The notes under the pieces were generated by a model. The model had not been told where the DNA came from. It saw only the letters and a list, made by a program, of their open reading frames with translations, and made no database searches. From Cordilura impudica (taxonomy: Eukaryota > Arthropoda > Insecta > Diptera > Scathophagidae): a stretch of 64,000 bases of DNA. The translations under genes were made by a program, and so were the position numbers. The stretch is from the NCBI GenBank assembly GCA_963682025.1, contig OY821519.1:95569585-95633584 (forward strand), read 5' to 3'. Below, piece after piece: positions 1 to 12,055 of this stretch (the stretch's first letter is position 1; each line of letters opens with the position of its first letter).

Positions 1-141
1 CGACAATTAAAAGTGTTGAATTGTGAATTGGCTAAAATTGATTAGAATATCATTAGGGTCATATAGAATAATTTATTAAATGAAAAAATAAAATATCCTA
101 GAATTTGCACTCGAATTTCGGGGGCTGGGATCTTCTAGTAA
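1..141. repeat. Inverted copy of 40771-40898
   Basis: The first ~140 bases are the reverse complement of 40771-40898. Both carry the block GGGGCTGGGATCTTCTAGTA at the inner edge and CACAATTC/GAATTGTG near the outer edge. Similarity stops abruptly after the CTTCTAGTA block. It may be the end of an element whose remainder lies left of the window. No coding content. Confidence 0.7.
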
Positions 142-1684
142 AATAAATTAACAGTCTAATAACATTCCAATAAAAAAAATATTCGCTAATTTACTTTCCT
201 AATATAATTATTTAGGAACCTTTTTTTTGCCGTTTGCGCTTTTCTAATACAATACGCACTGTTACGAAAGTTGTTCGATATGTTCGTAATAAATATATAG
301 TGACGAGAAAAAGTGGAACAGGGTACATAGAGCTCTGAAATAAACTACCATATTTTTTTTTTTTTATTAATTTAAACTGAAAAAAGTATTTAAGTAATTA
401 TTAATTGTTCCTTCGTATTTATAAAACGCAACACAAATTAGTTATATTGATATAAAAAAATACTGTTAATTTTTTTAAGTAAGAGAAGTGTTGAACAACA
501 AAACAACAATGTTTCGATTTGTAATTAAATTTACCATTACTTTAATAATATTTTATAATTTACCGCCTGTTTATTTAAAATGGAAAGTGCGTGAAATAAT
601 AAAACTATTGGAAAAAAATTAGTCAGTCAGAAATAGTAAAAAATAATCCATATGACGGTCCAAATATTAAAGCGAAAATATAATAATGAAACTTCGACGA
701 GTCGTCTTTGACGCCCAAAAAAGATTGATGAAGACGATATTAATGATTAAAGTATTTTTTTCACCTCTCTCTCCCATTGCAACTTGTACTCAGAGACTCT
801 ACGACGAAAAAAACTGCAATAGTCTGGAAAAATCCAAGGCCATCATCACCAAGATATTGTTAGGCCAATTAAAATTCAATGTGCAAAAGAATCAGTTGAC
901 TTGACGAAAAAACAACTTATGACATAGAAAACCAGATACATGATCTGAATTCGGTTGAAACTACTATTGACGGCAACATCGTGTGTGTTAAATCTGTGGT
1001 TTTCTAGAATAACCGCATATGTCATAAAATCGAAATGTTCAGGGGAGCCAAAAAACGTTATATTTGAAATTATGGGATCGATATAAAGATTTAAGAGCTT
1101 TTTATTTAACAGTTTTGTAGATATGGGCAATAAATACTTTATATAAAATTTTGAGTCAAAAATCTTCAGAGGAATAGATCCTAGAGAAGGACGAAAAAAC
1201 AATATGTAAATTACACTTAAAGTGTGTGCAGATAAAACAACTTATGTCGACAAACGTCGTTTTCTTTGAAAAAGCAAACTATAAATGCAACCACCCATGT
1301 AGACATAAGTTGTTGTTGCTTGAAAAATTGATTTTTTTATTCGTCAACAATAAGTTAACGGGAGTTAGAATGAGAATATAACAACGTATCAAGAATAATA
1401 GTGACAAGAAATAACAGAAATAAACACATAAGTTTTTATAAGTGGTTATAAACTGAAAACTAATCCAAAATTATTTTGAATTTTTACCATTAATAACAAC
1501 GTATGTCGCTATGTGTCGTTTTCTGAGAAAATAATTTGTCAGCGATCAAACGTAGGTTCACATACGTCGTTAGTGCTGCAAATTAATTTAATAAACATTT
1601 AAGTTACGTCGTTATTTAAAGAAAAAACGCAGAAATTGTAAATATTACAAAAAGAAAAAAAAATTAAACACATGTAAAGAGCGT
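142..1684. other. AT-rich stretch without recognisable gene
   Basis: Only short reading frames occur (for example 72 codons from 686) and none resembles a known family. The segment 900-1600 carries several loose copies of ACAACTTATGTC and ACGTCGTT on both strands (near 911, 1227, 1297, 1497, 1560). This looks like a decayed internally repetitive element, not a gene. Confidence 0.5.
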
Positions 1685-1959
1685 TATAAATTAATATATT
1701 TGGCATCCTTAACTCAAAACTGACAAAAATTGACATACACGGTTATTCCAGAAAACCACAGAAATATGATTTGTCCTTGACAATGATATATACGAAAGTA
1801 TGCAACTCATTGACAGATACAACATCTGCGATGCGTTGTTATCTGTGCAATTGACAAAAAAATTATTTCAGATCACTTAAAATTTGGCATTGTTGGATTA
1901 GGTGTTTCGAATACATATTTTTTTTTGTTTTTTATTTTTTATTTATTATCCAACACTCA

Positions 1960-2740
1960 GGGGATGCCTCCTACAGATGCAGTGCATTGTCTTGATCTCA
2001 GGAAAATAGGTCACGCAAATTTAAAATCGAAAAATGGCAGGCACGTACGGAAAAGGAAAAAGAGTCAGCTCAAAACAGAAAAAAAATATTACAAGCTGCT
2101 TTTAAAAAAGAAATGGGCTTAAATGTTGACAAACCGAAAGCTGGAAGTGGAACATCGAACGATGGTAATACGGCTCGTCATTTTTTGAAAAGTACGAACA
2201 ATCTGCCAAAAATAACTGGAATTGATCAGCATATAATATATCGTTTTTACATTATACTGCAAGCCATATCAAGTCATAACATGATATTAATTTGGACAAT
2301 TTTAGACAGTATACTGTAAAGTTAGCTAGAATGATTGTAGAAAAGTATGATTGGTGTTACATGCCAACTTTAGTGCATAAGCTACTAATTCATGGCCCAG
2401 AAATTATCGAAGATTCAGTTTTACCTATCGGTTAAATGTCAGAAGATAAATTTTATTCGATCTATCGCCTGAGTTTTGCTAGAAAAAACTATCGCCAAAA
2501 AACAATGGAGGATGTGTTCAAAAGATTTTTAGTAGCTTCTGACCCATACATTTCTAGTTGTAGAAAACTACCAGCTAAGCGGCTAAAATCTTTATCAGCA
2601 GATGCTATTAACTTATTGTCGTCTCCATCCGTTGACAAAAAAAAGAGGAGCAGGACAGTACTGATATTAGCTCTGCCTCTGCGTCAGACACAGATGTAGA
2701 TGCTTATGACATTGATGATAATGAAAATTTTTTTATGTAA
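1960..2740 (+). pseudogene. Transib transposase remnant, C-terminal part (unit A)
   Basis: C-terminal part of a Transib (RAG1-like) transposase. About 2017-2319 reads with GLNVDKPKAG and SNDGNTARHF followed by KITGIDQHIIYRF. A further frame near 2330-2435 gives a Cys-Tyr-Met-Pro segment and the HKLLIHGPEII block, matching RAG1's zinc-binding His-x4-His. Then come a stop (TAA after VLPIG) and 2436-2699. Unit B reads EDAQEACNKFY where the catalytic Glu is expected. Unit A has lost 18 nt there and reads EDKFY, so the Glu is gone. The N-terminal half and the two catalytic Asp regions are absent. The tail is rich in Ser, Asp and Glu. Clearly dead. Confidence 0.82.
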
Positions 2741-3889
2741 TTCTTCTTTAAAGCAGAGAACGCTTTCCAATTTTATAATATTAGTGTGTACTTTTTCAAA
2801 TAATTGTACATGTTATACTACAATTCGAAACTCTACTTTCATGTATAACTTATAATTTTCTATTTCAATAAAAATATTTGTGAAAATTTGAAAAATGTTT
2901 GTTTTAGTACATTTATTTAGTATAAAAGGTACACGAAAAAACTTTAGAAGTCTTTGCGTGACGCCATATTGGAACCGCCATTTTGAATTCCGTAATTCAA
3001 AAACATCCGAGTGCGAGGTTTCAGGTCGATCAATTAGGTTTTTGAATTAGGGCCGCAAAGTTCGACCTTCGGCCGCACTGTGCAGCATGTTGAAGTGAAA
3101 AACACAATTTTTCCATGGTAACCTGGTAATTTATGTGTAGACATAGTGTGTAAAATTTCAAAAGAATCGGTCAAGGAGATTTTGAGTTATGATGTTCACG
3201 GACTTCAAACATGTTATTTGCGAGAAAATCGATTTAAAGTTTTTTAAAAACTCATTTATATATGATATATCGTATGAGACCGGTCGCTGGTTTAGTTTTG
3301 CTCCGATTTACTTGAAATCTTGATACAACACTCTCGACATGTTGTACATTCAGCAAAAAAAAAAAAAAAAAAAAAATGCAAACCAAGATTATTATTATTA
3401 TGAAAACTAATGAAAAATGTTTACCATAAAACCACGTCTTTACTTATTTATCGGGAACGTATCGGACAGCACTCGTATTTTCAATTAAAAACCAGAAATA
3501 AGTTTACATTCGATCTAGTCCAACTTTCCGATACCTAACACCATTAGTTTCGAAAACGGTACACAGGTTTTGATTTTAAATATTTATAAGGAAAAACGTT
3601 TTTCTATTTTTGCAACTCCTAAAGCGAAATATAAATTCTTATGACGCAAAAGGTTTTTGAGAATTTTCTCAGAATTTTTAAAGGTCGGTTGCTGAAATTG
3701 ATTTTATCAAAAAATTAGATTACGAAACATTGATCTATCCTCTGTAAAATTGTTATTTAATGTGCACTTTTAAAGGTAAAAATTGGCAATATTTATGCGT
3801 AAAATTAAATGCGTAGATACGAAAGCGGTTCCAGAACAGCCCTACCTGACCTAAAGATGGCGGCAGTAGTTTGAAAAAAATTACTTGTT
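2741..3889. other. Non-coding block of unit A (Transib 3' flank and unknown repeat)
   Basis: No gene. CACTGTG at 3076-3082 is the reverse complement of the Transib/RSS heptamer CACAGTG and could be the Transib 3' end, but no CGNCG target duplication is visible. A run of ~22 A at ~3356 follows. Sequence around 3830-3890 (GGTTCCAGAACA ... TAGTTTGAAAAAAATTACTT) recurs in unit B and, inverted, near 54975-55030, so it belongs to another dispersed repeat into which the LINE inserted. Confidence 0.5.
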
Positions 3890-4102
3890 TATGTTTATGT
3901 TTATTCAATTCAATTCGTTTATTTATGATAATATGTACAGGATTTTAGATATGCATGATCTTTTCTACTCAAATATAATAATTTTTTGATTAAATTAATT
4001 AGAAATAATTAACAGTTAAGATCTAGAGAAAAATTATATAAAAAAAACTCGTTAAGAAAAAAAAAAGAAAATTTGTAAAGATAAAATAAACTTAAAAATA
4101 AA

Positions 4103-5397
4103 CTAGTCTAAAGGTGCTACCATGATATTACTGATATGCTGATATTGTGATATTTGACATCTTTGGTCGAAATTAAGTTTAAGCCGTTGTATCTTCACGT
4201 CCACCATTTCGATGCTGTTTATATTATGCAATCTTCTAGTAGAGAAATGCCATGGCAGGTCATACATCATTTTTAGTAACTTATTTTGAACGATTTGTAA
4301 GTTTTTTATTTGACATTTTGCTATGGTTGCCCAAACTGGAGCCCCGTAAAACATTATTGAATGAAATATGACCTTAAGCATAATAATTTTGTTTTCTCGA
4401 CTAAGTTTGGATTTTTTATTGATAAAAGGAAAAAGTATTCTCTTGGCTATATTTATTTTATCGATGACATAAGCAACATGTTCCTTAAAGTTAAGTTTTG
4501 AATCTAAGATAACACCTAAATATTTAACTTTAGGCTCCCAAGAAATATTGCTTGTTTCAAAACGTAAAGAATGTTGAGGAATATAACAGTCTTTTCTTTT
4601 TCTTGTAAAATATATGGCTTGAGTTTTAGAGCTATTTATGACGATTTTCCATTTAGTGAAATAATTTTGAACAATAGTTAATGATGATAAAGATATAATA
4701 TCTTCCGCTAAGACTCCCGAACATAGTAAGGCTGTATCGTCAGCAAATATAGACGTTGTACAGTGTTGAAAAACTGGAAGATCTGATGTGTATATGTTGT
4801 AGAGAATGGGTGATAAGCAGGAGCCCTGTGGGCAACCAGCTGTAACACCCACTTTATTGGAGAAACATTTGCCAATATGACTCTGTACTCACGATTTTTT
4901 AAAAAACTTTTTATTATTTTTATGAGAGGGGTGGGGAAGTTGAAATTTGTCATTTTAAAAACAAGGGCATCATGCCAAACAGAATCAAATGCTGCTTTTA
5001 CATGTAATAACACCATACCCGTTGATTTTCCGTTAATAAAATTTGATTTTTTTGATTTGATGTTTTTGATTCTAAGTAAAGCATGAGATGTGTTGAGGCC
5101 ATTTCTAAATCCAAACTGTTGGTTTGGCAATATATTATTATCATCAATAAATGAGCATAATTTATTTTTAATAACTTTTTCTAGCAACTTACTAACGGAT
5201 GGTAGAAGGCTAATTGGGCGATATGACTGTGGAGAGTCGCTAGGTTTATTAGGTTTGGCGATAGGTATAACCATAGCTTCTTTCCAACAGTTTGGAAAAT
5301 AAGCGTTTTTTAAACACGAGTTAAGTATTGACGAAAGTAATTTTATACCATTATTAGGGAGATTTTTAATGCATATAGGTATTATTAATTTTTTCAA
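4103..5397 (-). pseudogene. LINE ORF2 reverse transcriptase remnant (unit A)
   Basis: Reverse transcriptase of a Jockey-like element, read 5'->3' from 5397 down to 4103. Fingers/palm motifs are visible: SYRPISLLPSVSKLLEKV, QFGFRNGLNTSHALLRI, then AFDSVWHDALVF (motif A region), GCPQGSCLSPILYN (motif B), FADDTALLCSG (catalytic motif C) and KVKYLGVILDSKLNF (thumb side). A one-base frameshift near 4855, shared with unit B, splits the ORF just before motif B, so the break predates the duplication. In unit A the motif A aspartate is changed: LLHVKAAFD here against LLDVKAAFD in unit B. About 290 bp of the upstream RT region is deleted near 5640. No activity is expected. Confidence 0.9.
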
Positions 5398-5766
5398 TAC
5401 CTGGTGCTTTTTTATTTTTTAGTTTTTTAAAAATATTTTTTAAGTCAGGTTCTGCTATTTCAAGATCAGGGTAATCATTATAGGTGTCAGTTTCTAGATG
5501 TTGATTGAATACAGTTGTTAACATCATGTATTGTTTCAGAATCGCTTAAATTTACTGAGTATGAATTATTCATTTTGAATGTTTCAGCTAGTATGTTGCA
5601 TTTTTCAATACATGAAGCATATTGAGTACTGTTAACGTTGAGTACTGTTAACGTTCTTTTTTTGGTACACTAACATCTATGGCGTTTTTAATAGCATTGT
5701 TTAAAGTTGTTATCATTTCGTCAATAATATTTGTTTCTGATGTCACATTAAAATTTAGATTTCTAA

Positions 5767-6294
5767 GGGCCATTATTACAACTTGCCAATAGCTAAAGTT
5801 AGGATGTTATAGGGCAGATTATTAGATTTTCGTTATTACAACTATACTTTAAGCTAAAAATGACCGATAAGCTAAAGGGAAGATATTGTTGCCTTTAACT
5901 TTTAACGTGATCTATGAAGAATAAATTCACACCAATTTAGTTTGGAAATAAATTTATTTGCATATACTTAAATATATGCTTGTATATGTTTTAAAAAGTT
6001 TTATTACACATTTACAACAATTATGCAACTTATAATAAAGGTTTTTAGTTTTTATTCTATTGTTTGCTTGCGAACAAATAAAGGAACGTTGCCACTACGT
6101 ATTTTATAAAGCAATTCATTTGGTCAAAAGTAATCGGTGTTTCCTTTGGTGTTGCCACAATATCAAAAATATTAATTTTATTTTACTGGGAAGTTGTAAT
6201 AAGGAAAAGAAGTTAAAGGTAACTTTATTGCTCACTTTAGCTAAAGTTACCTTTAACTAACATTTACTTTAAAGGGAAGTTGTAATAATGGCCC
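5767..6294. mobile_element. MITE, Harbinger-like (528 bp) inside LINE ORF2
   Basis: Terminal inverted repeats GGGCCATTATTACAACTT... and ...AAGTTGTAATAATGGCCC, flanked by 3-bp TAA duplications (5764-5766 and 6295-6297). The empty site is in unit B (TTTCTAAGAGAATC near 11286). GGGCC termini with a TAA/TWA target duplication fit PIF/Harbinger. No transposase is encoded. A subterminal inverted pair (CTAAAGTTACCTTTAACT and relatives) lies inside the right end. Confidence 0.88.
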
Positions 6295-7060
6295 TAAGAG
6301 AATCATTTATGTTTTTTGTGTATCTTTTCCAGTTAGTTTTTGAATAAACCAGCTTGTAGTTTTCCTGGTTATTGAATCTGAAGTTCAGAGAAGTTTTAAC
6401 GGGAAGATGGTCCGAGCTTAAATTATTTATTACTACTGCTGCCGATAATATTTGCGGTGTGTTTGTTAAAAAATAATCAGGAGTGGAAGGTTGACTTCTT
6501 GATGACGTTGGTATGTGTGTTGGGTCAGCTGGATATTTTATAAAAATATTTCGAGTTGTTAGTTTTTCAAATAATATGTTGCCCCAGCAATTTGATCTGT
6601 TGCAACCCCATTCTTGATGCCTACAGTTAAGATCACCACCTAATATATACATGTTGCCGTTGTTTGTAAGCTTGTTTATGTCTGAAGCAAACTTAGTTTT
6701 TCTTGAATTGTCTCTGCCAGCAGTTTCACCGGGAAAGTAGCAAGAAAATATATTAACGAAGCCATTATTTGTAACCAGTTTAATCCCAACATTTTCAATG
6801 AGCTGAGTATTTATTACCGGAAAAACTTGATGATTGAGATTTCTTCTTATAACAACAGCGACACCACCCCCCCTTGAACCAACTCTGTCATATCGATAAC
6901 AGTAGAATGCATTATGTTTAATTGATATTTTTGAAGTTAACCATGTCTCAGTTAGCAAACAGACATGGATATTATTAGTGATTAAAAAATTGAGGAACTC
7001 TTCCTTTTTATTTCGTGTACCCCTGGCATTCCATGATATTATATTTAGCGATTCACTCAT
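6295..7060 (-). pseudogene. LINE ORF2 APE-type endonuclease domain (unit A)
   Basis: N-terminal endonuclease of ORF2, starting MSESLNIISWNARG at 7060. The apurinic-endonuclease motifs are present in order: WNARG, LLTETWL (catalytic Glu), YDRVGSRGGGVAVV, GGDLNCRHQEWG (Asp/Asn), TPDYFLT and LSSDHLPV (SDH). The domain is open here, whereas unit B has a stop after GDLNCRHQE. The frame then runs into the MITE, which severs it from the RT. This enzyme would nick target DNA for target-primed reverse transcription. Confidence 0.88.
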
Positions 7061-7349
7061 ATAAATTAATATATTTGGCATCGTTAACTAAAAACTGACA
7101 AAATTGACATACGCGGTTATTCCAGAAAACCACAGAAATATGATTTGTCCTTGACAATAATATATACGAAAGTATGCAACTCATTGACAGATACAACATC
7201 TGCGATGCGTTGTTGTCTGTGCAATTGACAAAAAAATTATTTCAGATCACTTAAAATTTGGCCTATCATCTCTCCATTGTTGGATTAGGTGTTTTGAATA
7301 CATATTTTATTTTTGTTTTTTATTTTTTATTTATTAACCAACACTCAGG

Positions 7350-7985
7350 GGATGCCCCCTACAGATGCAGTGCATTGTCTTGATCTCAGGAAAATAGGTC
7401 ATGCAAATTTAAAATCGAAAAATGGCAGGCACGTACGGAAAAGGAAAAAGAGTCAGCTCAATACAGAAAAAAAATATTACAAGCCATATCAAGTCATGAC
7501 ATGATATTAATTTGGACAATTTTAGACAGTATACTGTGAAGTTAGCTAGAATGATTGTAGAAAAGTATGATTGGTGTTACATGCCAACTTTAGTGCATAA
7601 GCTAATATTTCATGGCCCAGAAATTATCGAAGATTCAGTTTTACCTATCGGTTAAATGTCAGAAGATGCACAAGAGGCCTGCAATAAATTTTATTCGATC
7701 TATCGCCTGAGTTTTGCTAGAAAAAACTATCGGCAAAAAACAATGGAGGATGTGTTCAAAAGATTTTTAGTAGCTTCTGACCCATACATTTCTAGTTGTA
7801 GAAAACTACCAGCTAAACGGCTAAAATCTTTATCAGCAGATGCTATTAATTTATTGTCGTCTCCATCTGTTGATAAAAAAGAGGAGCAGGACAGTACTGA
7901 TATTAGCTCTGCCTCTGAGTCAGACACAGATGTAGATGCTTATGACATTGATGATAATGAAAATTTTTTTTATGTAATTCTTCTT
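7350..7985 (+). pseudogene. Transib transposase remnant, C-terminal part (unit B)
   Basis: Same Transib fragment as in unit A, with an extra deletion that removes the VDKPKAG...IIYRF block. It keeps the segment unit A has lost: EDAQEACNKFYSIYRLSFAR (about 7658-7720), where the Glu before ACNK aligns with the third catalytic residue of RAG1/Transib (E962 in RAG1, from knowledge of the family). The SDPYISS block and an acidic Ser-rich tail follow. Stops interrupt the frame upstream (TAA before 7656). Dead. Confidence 0.82.
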
Positions 7986-9126
7986 TAAAGCAGAGAACGC
8001 TTTCCAATTTTATAATATTAGTGTGTACTTTTTCAAATAATTGTACATGTTATACTACAATCCGAAACTCTACTTTCATGTATAACTTTTAATTTTCTAT
8101 TTCTATAAAAATATTTGTGAAAATTTGAAAAATGTTTGTTTTAGTACATTTATTTAGTATAAAAGGTACACGAAAAACTTTAGAAGTCTTTGCGTGATGC
8201 CATATTGGAACCGCCATTTTGAATTCCGTAATTCAAAAACCCCCGAGTGCGAGGTTTCAGGTCGATCAATTAGGTTTTTGAATTAGGGCTGCAAAGTTTG
8301 ACCTTCGACCGCACTGTGCAGCATGCTGAAGTGAAAAACACAATTTTTCCATGGTAACCTGGTAATTTATGTGTAGACATAGTGTGTAAAATTTCAAAAG
8401 AATCGGTGAAGGAGATTTTGAGTTATGATGTTCACGGACTTCAAACATGTTATTTGCGAGAAAATCGATTTAAAGTTTTTTAAAAACTCATATATATGAT
8501 ATATGATATATCGTATGATATATCGTATGAGACCGGTCGATGGTTTAGTTTTGCTCCGATTTACTTGAAATTTTGATACAACACTCTCGACATGTTGTAC
8601 ATTCAGCAAAAAAAAAAAAAAAAAAAAATGCAAACCTGGTTTTAAAACCTTACCCCTCCCTTAAACAAGATTATTATGAAAACTAATGAAAAATGTTTAC
8701 CATAAAACCACGTCTTTACTTATTTATCGGGAACGTATCGGACAGCACTCGTATTTTCAATTAAAAACCAGAAATAAGTTTACATTCGATCTAGTCCAAC
8801 TTTCCGATAACTAACACCATTAGTTTCGAAAACGGTACACAGGTTTTGATTTTAAATATTTATAAGGAAAAACGTTTTTCTATTTTTGCAACTCCTAAAG
8901 CGAAATATAAATTCTTATGACGCAGGTCGGTTGCTGAAATTGATTTTATCAAAAAATTAGATTACGAAACATTGATCTATCCTCTGTAAAATTGTTATTT
9001 AATGTGCACTTTTAAAGGTAAAAATTGGCAATATTTATGCGTAAAATTAAATGCGTAGATATGAAAGCGGTTCCAGAACAGCCCTACCTGACGTAAAGAT
9101 GGCGGCAGTAGTTTGAAAAAAATTAC
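7986..9126. other. Non-coding block of unit B
   Basis: Counterpart of 2741-3889. CACTGTG occurs at 8312-8318. A poly(A) run at ~8609 is followed by CCTGGTTTTAAAACC and a short C-rich stretch absent from unit A. Around 8920 B lacks a short piece (GCAAAAGGTTTTTGAG...) that A has. No gene seen. Confidence 0.5.
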
Positions 9127-9381
9127 TTGTTTATGTTTATGTTTATTCAATTCAATTCAATTTGTTTATTTATGATAATATGTACAGGAATTTATAAATG
9201 TGTTTGAAATAATGTAGAGAGTTTAGATATGCATGATCTTTTCTACTCAAATATAATAATTTTTTGATTAAATTAATTAGAAATAATTAACAGTTAAGAT
9301 CTAGAGAAAAATTATATAAAAAAAACTCTTTAAGAAAAAAAAAAAGAACATTTGTAAAGATAAAATAAACTTAAAAATAAA

Positions 9382-12055
9382 CTAGTCTAAAGGTGCTACC
9401 ATGATATTACTGATATGCTGATATTTTGATATTCGACATCTTTGGTCGAAATTAAGTTTAAGCCGTTGTATCTTCACGTCCACCATTTCGATGCTGTTTA
9501 TATTATGCAATCTTCTAGTAGAGAAATGCCATGGCAGGTCATACATCATTTTTAGTAACTTATTTTGAGTGATTTGTAAGTTTTTTATATGACATTTTGC
9601 TATGGTTGCCCAAACTGGAGCCCCGTAAAACATTATTGAATGAAATATGACCTTAAGCATAATAATTTTGTTTTCTCGATGAAGTTTGGATTTTTTATTG
9701 ATAAAAGGAAAACGTATTCTCTTGGCTATATTTATTTTATCGATGACATAAGCAACATGTTCCTTAAAGTTAAGTTTTAAATCTAAGATAACACCTAAAT
9801 ATTTAACTTTAGGCTCCCAAGAAATATTGCTTGTTTCAAAACGTAAAGAATGTTGAGGAATATAACAGTCTTTTCTTTTTCTTGTAAAATATATAGCTTG
9901 AGTTTTAGAGCTATTTATGATGATTTTCCATTTAGTGAAATAATTTTGAACAATAGTTAATGATGATTGAAGATTAATAATTATATCTTCCGATAAGACT
10001 CCCGAACATAGTAAGGCTGTATCGTCAGCAAATATAGACGTTGTACAGTGTTGAAAAACTGGAAGATCTGATGTGTATATGTTGTAGAGAATGGGTGATA
10101 AGCAGGAGCCCTGTGGGCCACCAGCTGTAACACCCACTTTATTGGAGAAACATTTGCCAATATGACTCTGTACTCACGATTTTTTAAAAAACTTTTTCGT
10201 ATTTTTATGAAAGGGGTGGGGAAGTTGAAATTTGTCATCTTAAAAACAAGGGCATCATGCCAAACAGAATCAAATGCTGCTTTTACATCTAATAACAGCA
10301 TACCCGTTGATTTTCCTTTAATAAAATTTGATTTGACTATGTTTTTGATTCTAAGTAAAGCATGAGATGTGTTGAGGCCATTTCTAAATCCAAACTGTTG
10401 GTTTGGCAATATATTATTATCATCAATAAATGAGCATAATTTATTTTTAATAACTTTTTCTAGCAACTTTCTAACGGATGGTAGAAGGCTAATTGGGCGA
10501 TAAGACTGTGGAGAGTTGCTAGGCTTATTAGGTTTGGCGATAGGTATAACCATAGCTTCTTTCCAACAGTTTGGAAAATAAGCGTTTTTTAAACACGAGT
10601 TAAGTATTGACGAAAGTAATTTTATACCATTATTAGGGAGATTTTTAATGCATATAGGTATTATTAATTTTATCAATACCTGGTGCTTTTTTATTTTTTA
10701 GTTTTTTAATAATATTTTTTAAGTCAGGTTCTGCTATTTCAAGATCAGGGTAATCGTTATAGGTGTCAGTTTCTAGATGCTGAATACAGTTGTTAACATC
10801 ATGTATTGTTTCAGAATCGCTTAAATTTACTGAGTATGAATTATTAATTTTGAATGTTTCAGCTAGTATGTTGCATTTTTCTATACATGAAGCATATTGA
10901 GTACTGTTGCTTATTAACATTGGTATTTGTTTTGATTTCTTCTTTATAACTTTTGTTATGTTCCAAAAGGGGGAAGAACCTTTTTCTAGAGTTGCCAGAT
11001 GATTATTCCAAGACGAATTCCTAAATTTAATGATTTCGTATTGTATAAGTTGATTAAGATGTTTCATTTCAGATTTATCAGCTAGGTTTCTATAACGAAT
11101 CCAATTTCTTCTGAAATAATTTCTGGACGTAATCAAATTTTGAATTTGTATTGGAAACGATTTATGGTAAAATGTTATTTTTTTTTTTTGGTACACTAAC
11201 ATCTATGGCGTTTTTAATAGCATTATTTAAAGTTGTTATCATTTCGTCAATAATATTTGTTTCTGATGTCACATTAAAATTTAGATTTCTAAGAGAATCA
11301 TTTATGTTTTTTGTGTATCTTTTCCAGTTAGTTTTTGAATAAACCAGCTTGTAGTTTTCCTGGTTATTGAATCTGAAGTTCAGAGAAGTTTTAACGGGAA
11401 GATGGTCCGAGCTTAAATTATTTATTACTACTGCTGCCGATAATATTTGCGGTGTGTTTGTTAAAAAATAATCAGGAGTGGAAGGTTGACTTCTTGATGA
11501 CGTTGGTATATGTGTTGGGTCAGCTGGATATTTTATAAAAATATTTCGAGTTGTTAGTTTTTCAAATAATATGTTGCCCCAGCAATTTGATCTGTTAAAA
11601 CCTCATTCTTGATGCCTACAGTTAAGATCGCCACCTAATATATACATGTTGCTGTTGTTTATAAGCTTGTTTATGTCTGAAGCAAACTTAGTTTTTCTTG
11701 AATTGTCTCTGCCAGCAGTTCCACCGGGAAAGTAGCAAGAAAATATATTAACGAAGCCATTATTTGTAACCAGTTTAATCCCAACATTTTCAATGAGCTG
11801 AGTATTTATTATCGGAAAAACTTGATGATTGAGATTTCTTCTTATAACAACAGCGACACCACCCCCCCTTGAACCAACTCTGTCATATCGATAACAGTAG
11901 AATGCATTATGTTTAATTGATATTTTTGAAGTTAACCATGTCTCAGTTAGCAAACAGACATGGACATTATTAGTGATTAAAAAATTGAAGAACTCTTCCT
12001 TTTTATTTCGTGTACCCCTGGCATTCCATGATATTATATTTAGCGATTCACTCAT
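9382..12055 (-). pseudogene. LINE ORF2 endonuclease-reverse transcriptase (unit B)
   Basis: ORF2 starts MSESLN at 12055. The endonuclease motifs WNARG, TETWL, GGDLNCRHQE and SSDHLPV (in the later frame) are followed by an RT with LLDVKAAFDSVWHD (motif A Asp kept), GGPQGSCLSPILYN, FADDTALLCSG and the thumb. Lesions: TGG to TGA directly after GDLNCRHQE (about 11606); the same one-base frameshift before motif B as in unit A (about 10135); further frame changes near 11200-11320. The linker 10645-11202, missing in unit A, is Asn/Lys-rich. Domain order and motifs fit the Jockey clade; the exact family is not determined. Confidence 0.9.

Larger units (their letters stand above)
1685..7059. repeat. 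Tandem segmental duplication, unit A
   Basis: This unit repeats at 7060-12054 in the same orientation. Both begin TATAAATTAATATATTTGGC, continue through a Transib remnant and a ~1.1 kb non-coding block, and end at the ORF2 start of a minus-strand LINE. Unit A differs from B by a 528-bp MITE (5767-6294), a deletion of about 290 bp in the RT region with a 16-bp tandem duplication (near 5625-5655), and an 18-bp deletion near 2445. It keeps about 170 bp of Transib sequence that B has lost. Confidence 0.88.
3890..7060 (-). mobile_element. Jockey-like non-LTR retrotransposon, unit A copy (3' part)
   Basis: Minus-strand LINE. Its 3' end near 3890 is a short ATAAAC-repeat tail. It contains an RT region, an APE-type endonuclease and, between them, a MITE. 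Its 5' half (ORF1) is missing because the tandem-duplication junction falls at the ORF2 start codon (7058-7060). The copy in unit B retains ORF1. Confidence 0.85.
7060..12054. repeat. Tandem segmental duplication, unit B
   Basis: Second unit of the 1685-12060 duplication. The junction at 7060-7065 is TATAAA, present both at the left edge (1685-1690) and at the right edge (12055-12060), so the breakpoint is a 6-bp microhomology. Unit B lacks about 170 bp of Transib sequence kept in A (between ATTACAAG and CCATATCAAG, near 7482) and has no MITE at 11286. Confidence 0.88.

Noticed and set aside
876..1202. 108-codon minus-strand frame
   Set aside because: Low-complexity AT-rich translation, no motif, and no support from flanking features; left as unannotated sequence.
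6060..6260. 66-codon frame
   Set aside because: Contained in the 528-bp MITE; chance reading frame.
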